Source: JBDXHU01 sp039989475
Lineage (GTDB): Bacteria; Pseudomonadota; Gammaproteobacteria; Pseudomonadales; Halieaceae
Assembly: GCA_039989475.1 (NCBI GenBank)
Contig: JBDXHU010000010.1
Span: 310,001 to 374,000 of the forward strand
Length of the DNA: 64,000 nucleotides
Direction: 5' to 3'
How positions within the stretch are numbered: the stretch's first letter is position 1; every line of letters starts with the position of its first letter. The notes beneath the pieces are model-generated. The model was not told where the DNA came from and made no database searches. It saw only the letters and a program-made list of their open reading frames with translations. Both the position numbers and the translations under genes were made by a program. Shown here one piece after another: positions 46,909 to 54,070 of this stretch.

Positions 46909-47399
46909 GGCCGGCCTCGCTGTTGCTGTAACCAGGCCAGGCCCAGGCGGTGAATGTTGGCGATATCGTCACCGTCGCTATTTTCGCTATTGTCGCGATA
47001 GCCCAACTCCGCGAAATCGGTGTCGGTAAATGTCTGCGCTGGAGGCCGGCGCCAGCAGCGGTCCAAAAACGCACTCCAGTGTTGGCCACTCAGGCCGGCT
47101 ACCTCGGTTTGCGGGTAATTCTGGAGTGCAACTCGTTTCAGAATATCACTGGCAGTCCTGGCGTAAGCGCCGGCGTCGGCGTCGGCCTGCCAGCGCGTCA
47201 TTGCAGCCTCAAGTTCCCGCTGTGCCTGGCGCCGGTGTGCGTTGGCCCGGTGCAGCCGCAGTGACCACCAGAGCATTGCGATCAGGGCCAGCAGCAACAG
47301 GCTGCCAAGCAGCCACCAGGCCGGTCCGGGCGGCCAGGCGCTGATCGGCTCCGGCAGGTGTATGTCACGCAACTGCGCCAGTGGATCGGGCTGGTTCAT
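46905..47399 (-). CDS. DUF4381 protein of the Bat operon
   Basis: This 164-residue protein opens with LAQLRDIHLPEPISAWPPGPAWW, the family signature. One membrane helix follows (about 29-48), then a helical cytoplasmic domain (YPQTEVAGLSGQHWSAFLDRC). DUF4381 genes sit between DUF58 and BatA in MoxR operons, as here. Function unknown. It overlaps both neighbours by four bases. Confidence 0.85.
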   Translation of the reverse strand: MNQPDPLAQLRDIHLPEPISAWPPGPAWWLLGSLLLLALIAMLWWSLRLHRANAHRRQAQRELEAAMTRWQADADAGAYARTASDILKRVALQNYPQTEVAGLSGQHWSAFLDRCWRRPPAQTFTDTDFAELGYRDNSENSDGDDIANIHRLGLAWLQQQRGRP

Positions 47400-48346
47400 C
47401 CCTGTCGGCCACCCCGATCTGCGTAATAGGACTGTAACAGTCCCAGGGGTGAATCCAGGGTGCTGGCTTCTATCACCGGTATACCGAGCTTGCCATACTC
47501 TTGTTGTAGCGCGGCCAGCTCGTCGCTGAAGTGTGTGGCAAACTCCTGACGCAGTAGCTTGTCACCGGTATAGAGATCCGTTTTGCTGCTGCCATCGGTC
47601 ACCGTGTAGCGACCGGCATCGGGCAGATGCTGTTCCAGCGGATCGGAGCAGTGCAGTGCAGTGATATCGAGGTGACGACTCAGCTGGTAAAGGTGTTCCA
47701 GTGCGGTGGGCTCCAGGGCGCCGGCGAAATCACTGACGATAAACAGGGCGCTACCCGGCCGGGTCACCCGACGCAACTCGACCAACATTTCCGCGAATCC
47801 CAGGGTTTCCTCCTGTGGCGGCAGTGGCAGGGCCTGGTTCATTGCAGCCAGCCCATTGAGCAGTCCCAGTACTGAGCGGCGACTGCGCCGGGGTCTGATC
47901 TCCCGATGCTCGCGCTCGGAAAATATCAGTCCACCGAGCCGATCACCGCGTTGCAGGGCGGCCCAGGACAGCAGGGCGGACAGGTGCCCGGCCAATACCG
48001 ATTTACAGCAGTGCTGGCTGCCAAAGAACATACCGCTGCGCTGGTCTGTGCAGACCAGTACCTGGCGCTCGCGCTCTTCGCGAAACATCTTGGTATGCGC
48101 GGTGCCGGTGCGGGCGGTGATGCGCCAGTCGATGGTGCGAATGTCATCGCCGGCCTGGTAGGCGCGAACTTCTTCAAAGTCGATGCCGCGGCCGCGGAAA
48201 TTGGTTTTATTGGGTCCGGACAGCAGGCTCAGCGCACGCCGTCGCTGGTTCAGGTTCAGCTTGCGCGCAGGGTAGCGCAGCTCAATCAGCTGACTGAGCG
48301 TACAGTAGGCGCCGAGCGCAGGCGCTGTGACTAGCGCGTGCGTCAT
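47396..48346 (-). CDS. DUF58 protein of the MoxR operon
   Basis: I chose the ATG at 48346, one base after the MoxR stop, giving 316 residues; a longer frame would run into moxR. The DUF58 core is clear: GRGIDFEEVRAYQAGDDIRTIDW, followed by RQVLVCTDQRSGMFFGS and LFIVSDFAG in a VWA-like fold. DUF58 proteins partner with MoxR ATPases in metal insertion or complex assembly. Confidence 0.9.
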   Translation of the reverse strand: MTHALVTAPALGAYCTLSQLIELRYPARKLNLNQRRRALSLLSGPNKTNFRGRGIDFEEVRAYQAGDDIRTIDWRITARTGTAHTKMFREERERQVLVCTDQRSGMFFGSQHCCKSVLAGHLSALLSWAALQRGDRLGGLIFSEREHREIRPRRSRRSVLGLLNGLAAMNQALPLPPQEETLGFAEMLVELRRVTRPGSALFIVSDFAGALEPTALEHLYQLSRHLDITALHCSDPLEQHLPDAGRYTVTDGSSKTDLYTGDKLLRQEFATHFSDELAALQQEYGKLGIPVIEASTLDSPLGLLQSYYADRGGRQG

Positions 48347-48347
48347 T

Positions 48348-49304
48348 TCAGGCGACGGGTACCCGGGCCAGCAGTTCGTCAATCGCCTTGTCGGGATTAA
48401 TACCGTTGGCCTCCGCCTCGAAGCTGAGAATCAAGCGATGGCGCAGGACGTCATGGGTCACGGCCTGCACATCGTCCGGTGTTACGAAATCGCTGCCACG
48501 CAACCAGGCGTGGGCACGGGCGCAGCGATCCAGGGCGATGGTTGCGCGGGGGCTGCCGCCGTACTCGATCCACCCGGCCAGTTCCTCCGAATAATGGGAC
48601 GGGTCGCGACTGGCGATGACCAGTTCCACGATGTAACGCTCCACCGGCTCTGCCATATGTAGCTCCAGCAGGGCCTGACGCGCGGCAAAAATGGCGTCCT
48701 GGGGTAGCTCCGGAGGTTGTGGAACCGTACTGCTGGCGGCCTCGTTACGGGTCAGGCGCAGGATCTCCGCCTCTGCCTCCCGGTTTGGGTAATCGACATA
48801 GACGTGTAACAGGAAGCGATCGAGCTGGGCCTCGGGTAGCGGATAGGTACCTTCCTGTTCTATCGGGTTCTGGGTGGCCATGACCAGGAACAGTGGCGGT
48901 AATGAATAGGTCTCGCTGCCTACGCTGACCTGGCGCTCCGCCATCGCCTCCAGTAGCGCTGACTGTACCTTGGCCGGGGCGCGGTTTATTTCGTCAGCGA
49001 GTATCAGATTGTTGAATACGGGGCCGCGCTGGAAGTGAAAGCCACCTTCCTGGGGCCGATAAATTTCCGTACCAGTCACATCGCCCGGCAACAGGTCCGG
49101 GGTGAACTGGATGCGATGAAAGCTGCCCTCGATACCATCGGCCAGGGTCTTGATGGCGCGGGTCTTGGCCAGGCCTGGTGCGCCCTCCACCAGCAGGTGC
49201 CCGTCGGCCAGCAGGGCGATAAGCAGCCGCTGTACCAGTGCCGATTGACCGATGATTTGTTGCTGTAACCACTCTTCCAGTTTGACGATGTGTTGCCTGT
49301 GCAC
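48348..49304 (-). CDS. MoxR-family AAA+ ATPase
   Basis: The GTG at 49304 has an AGGAG ten bases upstream and gives 318 residues, the usual MoxR size; the frame can be extended to a TTG at 49352. Walker A is GAPGLAKT, Walker B ILADEINRAPAKVQ, with sensor 1 MATQNPIEQEGTYPLPEAQLDRF. It is a chaperone-like ATPase that acts with the DUF58 and VWA proteins encoded downstream. It is the first gene of the minus-strand operon and is divergent from purT. Confidence 0.92.
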   Translation of the reverse strand: MHRQHIVKLEEWLQQQIIGQSALVQRLLIALLADGHLLVEGAPGLAKTRAIKTLADGIEGSFHRIQFTPDLLPGDVTGTEIYRPQEGGFHFQRGPVFNNLILADEINRAPAKVQSALLEAMAERQVSVGSETYSLPPLFLVMATQNPIEQEGTYPLPEAQLDRFLLHVYVDYPNREAEAEILRLTRNEAASSTVPQPPELPQDAIFAARQALLELHMAEPVERYIVELVIASRDPSHYSEELAGWIEYGGSPRATIALDRCARAHAWLRGSDFVTPDDVQAVTHDVLRHRLILSFEAEANGINPDKAIDELLARVPVA

Positions 49305-49394
49305 CTGTATTTTTCTCCTGCTGCTGTCGCGACGGTGTGGGATTTTAACCAATTTGACGCTCCGGGGCTTGGCTTGTTCCCCGAATCTTTTGTC

Positions 49395-49444
49395 CTTGCC
49401 TGGAATCGTCCCCCGCCAGGCTCATGCTACGGTCGCCAGGCAAG
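49395..49444. promoter_or_regulatory. Repeats in the moxR-purT divergent region
   Basis: CTTGCCTGG (49395-49403) and its complement CCAGGCAAG (49436-49444) form a perfect 9-bp inverted repeat. Inside it CGCCAGGC occurs twice in direct orientation, 20 bp apart (49414-49421 and 49434-49441). This could be a leader hairpin for purT or binding sites two helical turns apart. Confidence 0.35.
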
Positions 49445-49527
49445 ACGTCAGTAAGGGGGACATATTCCCAAAGTCAGTTTATTATTGGGGCCGCCGTAAG
49501 ACATTCAAGCCCTGAACGGAGATTGCA

Positions 49528-50712
49528 ATGACCCAAATTGGTACGCCATTCAGCCCCAGCGCCACCCGCGTCCTGATGCTGGGCTCTGGAGAGCTGGGCA
49601 AGGAGGTGGTCATTGAGCTACAACGGCTCGGGGTCGAGGTCATCGCCTGTGACCGCTATGAAAACGCGCCGGCAATGCAAGTGGCCGATCGCAGCCATAC
49701 CTTTTCCATGCTCGATGGTGCCGAGCTGCGCCGTGTGATTGAGCTGGAACAGCCACATCTCATTGTGCCTGAAATAGAGGCTATTGCCACCGACACCCTG
49801 GTCGAACTGGAAGACGAGGGATTTACCGTGGTACCCACCGCGCGGGCTGCCAGCTTGACCATGAACCGGGAAGGCATACGTCGCCTCGCAGCCGAAGAAC
49901 TGGATATTCCCACTTCTCCCTATAGTTTTGCATCCAGTTGGGAGGAATATGAAGCCGCTATCGCCGAGGTGGGGGTTCCCTGTGTGGTGAAACCCATCAT
50001 GAGTTCTTCCGGCAAGGGCCAGAGTACGGTGAACTCGGCTGAGGAGGCGCGGGCGGCCTGGGATTACGCCCAGCAGGGCGGCAGGGCCGGGGCAGGCAAG
50101 GTGATTGTCGAGGGCTTCATAGACTTTGACTATGAAATTACCCTGCTGACCATTTGTCACCGGGACGGCACCAGCTTCTGTGAGCCTATCGGGCACCGCC
50201 AGAAGGACGGTGATTACCAGGAATCCTGGCAGCCGCAGGCCATGTCCAGCGAAGCCCTGGCGAGCTCACGTGAAGTTGCCAGGCAGATTACTGGCGCCCT
50301 GGGTGGGCACGGCCTGTTCGGCGTCGAGTTGTTTATCAAGGGCCACGACGTATTCTTCAGCGAGGTGTCACCGCGTCCCCATGATACCGGTATGGTGACC
50401 CTGGTTTCCCAGGACCTGTCTGAGTTTGCGCTGCATGCGCGGGCGATCCTCGGCATCCCGGTTCCCAATATCCGCCAGCATGGGCCCTCGGCATCGGCCG
50501 TCATCCTGGTGCAGGGCGAGTCACAACAGGTCAGCTTTGACGGGCTGGATGATGCCCTGGCCCAGCCGGATACCCAGTTAAGGTTGTTCGGTAAGCCGGA
50601 GGTGTCCGGCAAGCGTCGCATGGGTGTAGCCCTGGCTCGCGCTGATACCACGCAACACGCGCGGGAAAAAGTGGCGCAGGCGGTAAGCTGCGTGAAGGTT
50701 GAACTCGACTAG
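49528..50712 (+). CDS. purT: Formate-dependent GAR transformylase PurT
   Basis: This 394-residue ATP-grasp enzyme uses formate and ATP to formylate glycinamide ribonucleotide, the third step of purine synthesis. The N-terminal domain has VLMLGSGELGKEVVIE and CDRYENAPAMQVA (about 15-55). The ATP-grasp core has MNREGIRRLAAEEL, the CVVKPIMSSSGKGQS loop, and metal ligands around LFGVELFIKG and FSEVSPRPHDTGMVT. It uses a GGAG ribosome site. It appears to be single-gene and converges on the EAL gene. Confidence 0.95.
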   Translation: MTQIGTPFSPSATRVLMLGSGELGKEVVIELQRLGVEVIACDRYENAPAMQVADRSHTFSMLDGAELRRVIELEQPHLIVPEIEAIATDTLVELEDEGFTVVPTARAASLTMNREGIRRLAAEELDIPTSPYSFASSWEEYEAAIAEVGVPCVVKPIMSSSGKGQSTVNSAEEARAAWDYAQQGGRAGAGKVIVEGFIDFDYEITLLTICHRDGTSFCEPIGHRQKDGDYQESWQPQAMSSEALASSREVARQITGALGGHGLFGVELFIKGHDVFFSEVSPRPHDTGMVTLVSQDLSEFALHARAILGIPVPNIRQHGPSASAVILVQGESQQVSFDGLDDALAQPDTQLRLFGKPEVSGKRRMGVALARADTTQHAREKVAQAVSCVKVELD

Positions 50713-50730
50713 CGGCCTGTCACAGGCCGC
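50712..50730. terminator. Stem-loop between convergent purT and EAL genes
   Basis: A perfect 8-bp stem GCGGCCTG/CAGGCCGC with a TCA loop fills the 28-bp gap between the two stops. There is no T-run on the plus strand, so it may act as an RNA end or a weak bidirectional terminator. Confidence 0.55.
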
Positions 50731-50740
50731 GGGCCGAGTT

Positions 50741-52087
50741 TCAGGCGCACTGCAGTTGGGGCAACAATGGGGTAATGGCGTTTGCATCTTGTGGTCGGGC
50801 GAGGCCAAAGCCCTGTGCCAGTTCACAGCCCTGCTCGCGCAGGAAGCGTGCCTGACCCTCGGTTTCAACGCCCTCGGCCACAACTTCCAGGCCCAGTTCC
50901 CGGGCCATGCTGAGCATGCCCCTGACGATGCCGCCAATGCGCTCGTCCGATTCCACCCGGGTCAAGAACGAGCGGTCCATCTTGATCATGTTCAGTGGTT
51001 GCCAGGCCAGGTAGGAGAATGAGGAGTATCCGGTGCCGAAGTCGTCGATGGCGACGCGGACACCGCGCTTTCTGATCGCCCTTAGGGCCGCTCCCACGGC
51101 GCTGGAGTTATCCAACACACATTGCTCGGTAATCTCCAATTCCAGGTCATCGTGGGTGAGACCCGCGTCCAGTACGGCCGCATCAATGACATCCAGTAGC
51201 TCGGGGTCGAGCAGCTGTCGTGGCGACAGGTTGACGGAGATGCGTGCCAGTTCACAGCCGGCACTGCGCCAGCGTGCCAGCTGGCGACAGGCTTCCCGCG
51301 TGACCCAGCGGCCCAGTCGCAGGATAAAACCGTTTTCCTCTGCAAGGGGGATGAAGTCGTTGGGTGGAATGTGTTCGCCGGCCTTGGTGACAAGCCGCAC
51401 CAGTGCTTCCATGCCGATGATTTCACCGCTGGAAACTGAAAACTGTGGTTGGTATTGCAAGATAAAGCGACCTTCATCCAGGGCCCGTTCCATTTCCGCT
51501 TCCATCCAGAACTGCGATTTCTGCTGCGCAAGCCTGGCCTGGGAAAACAGGGCAAAGCCGCGATTACGCGCTTCCGGTTGCAGCAGGGCGAAGCGGGCAA
51601 AGTGCAGCAACTCAGCAGGCTCCTGGCTATCCGCAGGATAGCTGGCGACGCCGATCTCGGCCTGCAGCCGGCACTGCTGGCCCTTGCTGCCATAGCGTCC
51701 GCTGCTGCCAGCGACCAGGCGCCTGGCCATCGCGGCGACGGCCTCTTCGGATTGCAGGCCGCGGGCGACGATGCCAAATTCACCTGGCCGGACTAATTGC
51801 GCACTTTCATGTGCGCGCAATAGCTTTTGTACGCGCTTCAGCAACTCTGCTTCGACCGCGAGGCCAAACTCTTCGCCAAAGGTATCTACCAGCAGGGCAA
51901 AGTTGGTGATTCGATAGAGCAGTAGCTGGGCTTGCTCACCGGCGGCGCGGGCGGCGAGCAACTCCCGGCACAATTCAGTGCCCAGCTCACCGTCCTTTTC
52001 CTGTTCGGGCACTGCTTGCGGCGCCTGATAATGATTGCCCAGGTGCAGTATCTTGGTAACCGGCCGCTTTTCTGCGTGGTCACTCAT
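50741..52087 (-). CDS. EAL cyclic-di-GMP phosphodiesterase with degenerate GGDEF
   Basis: The protein has 448 residues and no membrane segment. Residues about 40-185 are a GGDEF-like domain whose signature has decayed to RPGEFG, so it is unlikely to make cyclic-di-GMP. Residues 200-440 are an EAL domain with intact EAL (227-229), the ISVNLSP segment, EITE, DDFGTGYSS and the catalytic EGVET region. It is therefore a likely active phosphodiesterase that hydrolyses cyclic-di-GMP in the cytosol. It starts four bases after the S8 protease gene, so both are driven by the sigma-54 promoter at 53741-53756. Confidence 0.88.
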   Translation of the reverse strand: MSDHAEKRPVTKILHLGNHYQAPQAVPEQEKDGELGTELCRELLAARAAGEQAQLLLYRITNFALLVDTFGEEFGLAVEAELLKRVQKLLRAHESAQLVRPGEFGIVARGLQSEEAVAAMARRLVAGSSGRYGSKGQQCRLQAEIGVASYPADSQEPAELLHFARFALLQPEARNRGFALFSQARLAQQKSQFWMEAEMERALDEGRFILQYQPQFSVSSGEIIGMEALVRLVTKAGEHIPPNDFIPLAEENGFILRLGRWVTREACRQLARWRSAGCELARISVNLSPRQLLDPELLDVIDAAVLDAGLTHDDLELEITEQCVLDNSSAVGAALRAIRKRGVRVAIDDFGTGYSSFSYLAWQPLNMIKMDRSFLTRVESDERIGGIVRGMLSMARELGLEVVAEGVETEGQARFLREQGCELAQGFGLARPQDANAITPLLPQLQCA

Positions 52088-52091
52088 GGTC

Positions 52092-53690
52092 TTATTCCTG
52101 CTCTACCCAGACATTGACCGAGGCTGCTTCAGTGAGGCTGTCGTTCCAGAAGTAGCCGTCATTCCAGAAGTAACCATCTGTTCCGGGATGGCCATCGTTC
52201 CAGAAGTAGCCGTCCATGCCTTCGATGTAGAAACTGCCATCTTCTGCCTGATTGGCGAGACCACCAAAGTGCGCTTCACCGGCTATGTCGGCGGCAATAT
52301 CCAGGCCGCGATTGGCGCAGGCACTGGCGTCGTTGAACACGGCCTTGTAGGCGTTCACCAGGCCGGCGCCTTGTTGGAAGATGCTGTAGGCCAGCTCGCC
52401 GGTCTCGGTGACGGCGGGTCGTGCCGAGGCCATGATGCGGCACTTGACTTCATCCGGTGTCAGTTCCGGGTTTGCCTGCAGAACCAGGGAAGCGATACCA
52501 CTGACCACGGCTGCGGCCTGTGAGGTGCCGGACATGGTGAAGTACTTGTCGAAGGCGTGAAACTCAGGGTGGGCCAGTACCAGCTTGCTCTTGGAGCGAG
52601 AGTGGCCGGTCAGGTGGCCACCCGGCGCGACGATCTCCGGTTTTACGAAGCCCTCATAGGTGGGGCCGGCGGAAGAAAAGGTGGCCAGGTAGTCGTCGCC
52701 TGGGTCCGCGGGGGTGTAATTGTCGGTCATTGCGCCCACGGTGATGATGTAGGGCAGGTTGCCGGGAACACCAATAGTCATCGGATCGGGGCCCGTATTA
52801 CCGGCCGAAGCGACGACCACGATGCCGGCATTCCACAACTGCATCACTGCCTGGTTGAGCGGGTCGTCCCAGTAGTGGGAGCGCACCTCGGCGCTGAATG
52901 ACAGGTTTAATACCCGAATGTTGTGCTCTTCGCGGTGATCGAGAATCCACTGCAGGCCGCGAATGACGTTGGCGTAGGTACCATTACCCGCCGCGCCAAA
53001 TGCTTTCACGCTGACCACATTGACCCAGGGGGCGATGCTGTTGAATTTGCCGCCGCTACTGGCCTCGCTGTTAAAGATGATGCTGCCGATATGACTACCG
53101 TGGCCGTATTTGTCCAGGTCCTTGCCCTCGATATCTGTCATAGCCTGGTAGGCGGCCAGCTTGCGTGGCTGGCCCTCCGGGTCGCGCTGCAGTTCCTCCA
53201 CTCGCTGTAACCCGCTGTCCAGGATCGCCACGGTTACGCCGCGGCCATCAATACCCATGCTGTGCAGTGTGTCGGCCTCAATCAGGGCCGGGAAGTCGAG
53301 GTAAGGCAGGCCGCTGTCTTCAATCGAGGCGGTCTTGACCGTGCCGCCGGCGTGAATGCGAATGCCAGGGAATTCACCTTCTATCTGTCGCTGTTGCTTC
53401 GGCGTCAAATCAGCGCCGACCGCGTTGATGATGGACAGTGAATGCGTTATCTCGCCACCAGCGGCAGCAATTGCCTGTCTGGCCTGGGCGACGCTCTCAG
53501 CCTGGACGATGACGCTGTCAGCCAGGGTGATGACATCCTGTGCGGAGACATGCTGCTGCTCGGACAGCCCTCGCTGGGGCAGCCCTTGCTGGGGCAGCCC
53601 TCGCTGCAATTGGATGCCACCGGCAATGGCCAGCGCCATCACGGCAGATGTCATTAGTGGTTTTGCTGTTCGCCATTTTTTACTGTTCAT
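52092..53690 (-). CDS. S8 (subtilisin-like) secreted protease with YFWND tail
   Basis: This 532-residue protein has a signal/anchor helix (about 12-27), a short LPQ-G repeat linker, and an I9-like propeptide (about 55-115). The subtilase domain has Asp158 (AILDSG), His197 (GHGSH), Asn298 (ASAGN) and Ser390 (SGTSQAA). The usual GTSMAAP is changed to GTSQAAA. The C-terminus ends in three copies of GYFWND (about residues 494-517). It is probably exported; the aromatic tail may bind a surface or act as a processing tag. It shares an operon with the EAL protein and lies under a sigma-54 promoter. Confidence 0.9.
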   Translation of the reverse strand: MNSKKWRTAKPLMTSAVMALAIAGGIQLQRGLPQQGLPQRGLSEQQHVSAQDVITLADSVIVQAESVAQARQAIAAAGGEITHSLSIINAVGADLTPKQQRQIEGEFPGIRIHAGGTVKTASIEDSGLPYLDFPALIEADTLHSMGIDGRGVTVAILDSGLQRVEELQRDPEGQPRKLAAYQAMTDIEGKDLDKYGHGSHIGSIIFNSEASSGGKFNSIAPWVNVVSVKAFGAAGNGTYANVIRGLQWILDHREEHNIRVLNLSFSAEVRSHYWDDPLNQAVMQLWNAGIVVVASAGNTGPDPMTIGVPGNLPYIITVGAMTDNYTPADPGDDYLATFSSAGPTYEGFVKPEIVAPGGHLTGHSRSKSKLVLAHPEFHAFDKYFTMSGTSQAAAVVSGIASLVLQANPELTPDEVKCRIMASARPAVTETGELAYSIFQQGAGLVNAYKAVFNDASACANRGLDIAADIAGEAHFGGLANQAEDGSFYIEGMDGYFWNDGHPGTDGYFWNDGYFWNDSLTEAASVNVWVEQE

Positions 53691-53740
53691 GTTGTTTCCC
53701 TGGACGCATGTAACGTAATGATGTTTTGTATAGGGGTAAG

Positions 53741-53756
53741 AGCAATCACCGTGCCA
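53741..53756 (-). promoter_or_regulatory. Sigma-54 promoter of the S8 protease-EAL operon
   Basis: On the minus strand TGGCACG-GTGA-TTGC-T matches the -24/-12 consensus (YTGGCACG-N4-TTGCW) at every fixed base. The -12 GC lies about 52 bases before the protease ATG, giving a leader of about 40 nt. The nearest activator gene lies about 4 kb upstream. Confidence 0.85.
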
Positions 53757-53798
53757 AGTTCGATCTTATTCCTGCCCTTTATATTTAAAATTCATATA

Positions 53799-53811
53799 AA
53801 ACAATAAGTTA
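53799..53811. promoter_or_regulatory. IHF-like site upstream of the protease promoter
   Basis: AAACAATAAGTTA matches the IHF consensus WATCAANNNNTTR in 12 of 13 positions and sits in an A+T-rich block (about 53778-53812). It lies 43 bp upstream of the -24 element, the usual place for a DNA bend between enhancer and sigma-54 promoter. Confidence 0.6.
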
Positions 53812-53888
53812 TGGCCTATAGAGCCCTGTTGTTGGGGTTGCGAGCGGAGGCCGGGGCGACAAACCGGGGCGCCGCTTTTTTGAAGTCG

Positions 53889-53920
53889 CCACAAAAGTGG
53901 TGAATACGTCGAAAAAGTGG
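53889..53920. promoter_or_regulatory. Candidate enhancer (AAAAGTGG) for the protease promoter
   Basis: The dyad CCAC-AAAA-GTGG (53889-53900) is followed by a second AAAAAGTGG ending at 53920. The GTGG cores are exactly 20 bp apart, about two helical turns. They lie 133-164 bp upstream of the -24 element. A related AAAAAGTGG occurs upstream of the other sigma-54 promoter. Confidence 0.4.
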
Positions 53921-53922
53921 TT

Positions 53923-54050
53923 GGCCGCAGGATTTGGCGGCGCAAAAGGGCAGGGTCTGGCAAGCAGAGGGGGATTTTAAGGCTGTGCCTGGCCGCCGGA
54001 TCAGGCGGCGCAGCAGGGTAGGTTCTGGTAAGCAGAGGAGGGTTTTAAGG
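53923..54050. repeat. Tandem pair of 60-bp repeats with dyad cores
   Basis: Two copies of about 60 bp (53923-53982 and 53991-54050, period 68 bp) begin GGCCGC and end TTTTAAGG. Each has a dyad: GCCGC...GCGGC at 53924-53941 and a perfect GCCGCC-GGATCA-GGCGGC at 53992-54009. They fill the space between the propeller-GGDEF stop and the enhancer-like sites. They may be REP-like elements, 3' hairpins of the propeller transcript, or further activator sites. Confidence 0.7.
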
Positions 54051-54070
54051 GTAGGAGAGCCAGTGGTTTG

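Noticed and set aside
49395..49444. ZTP or other purine riboswitch before purT
   Set aside because: The hairpin lacks a convincing match to the conserved ZTP core that I can recall; only a covariance search could settle it.
53766..53963. Minus-strand 65-codon frame upstream of the S8 protease
   Set aside because: It covers the IHF-like site and the enhancer-like repeats, and its composition is not protein-like.
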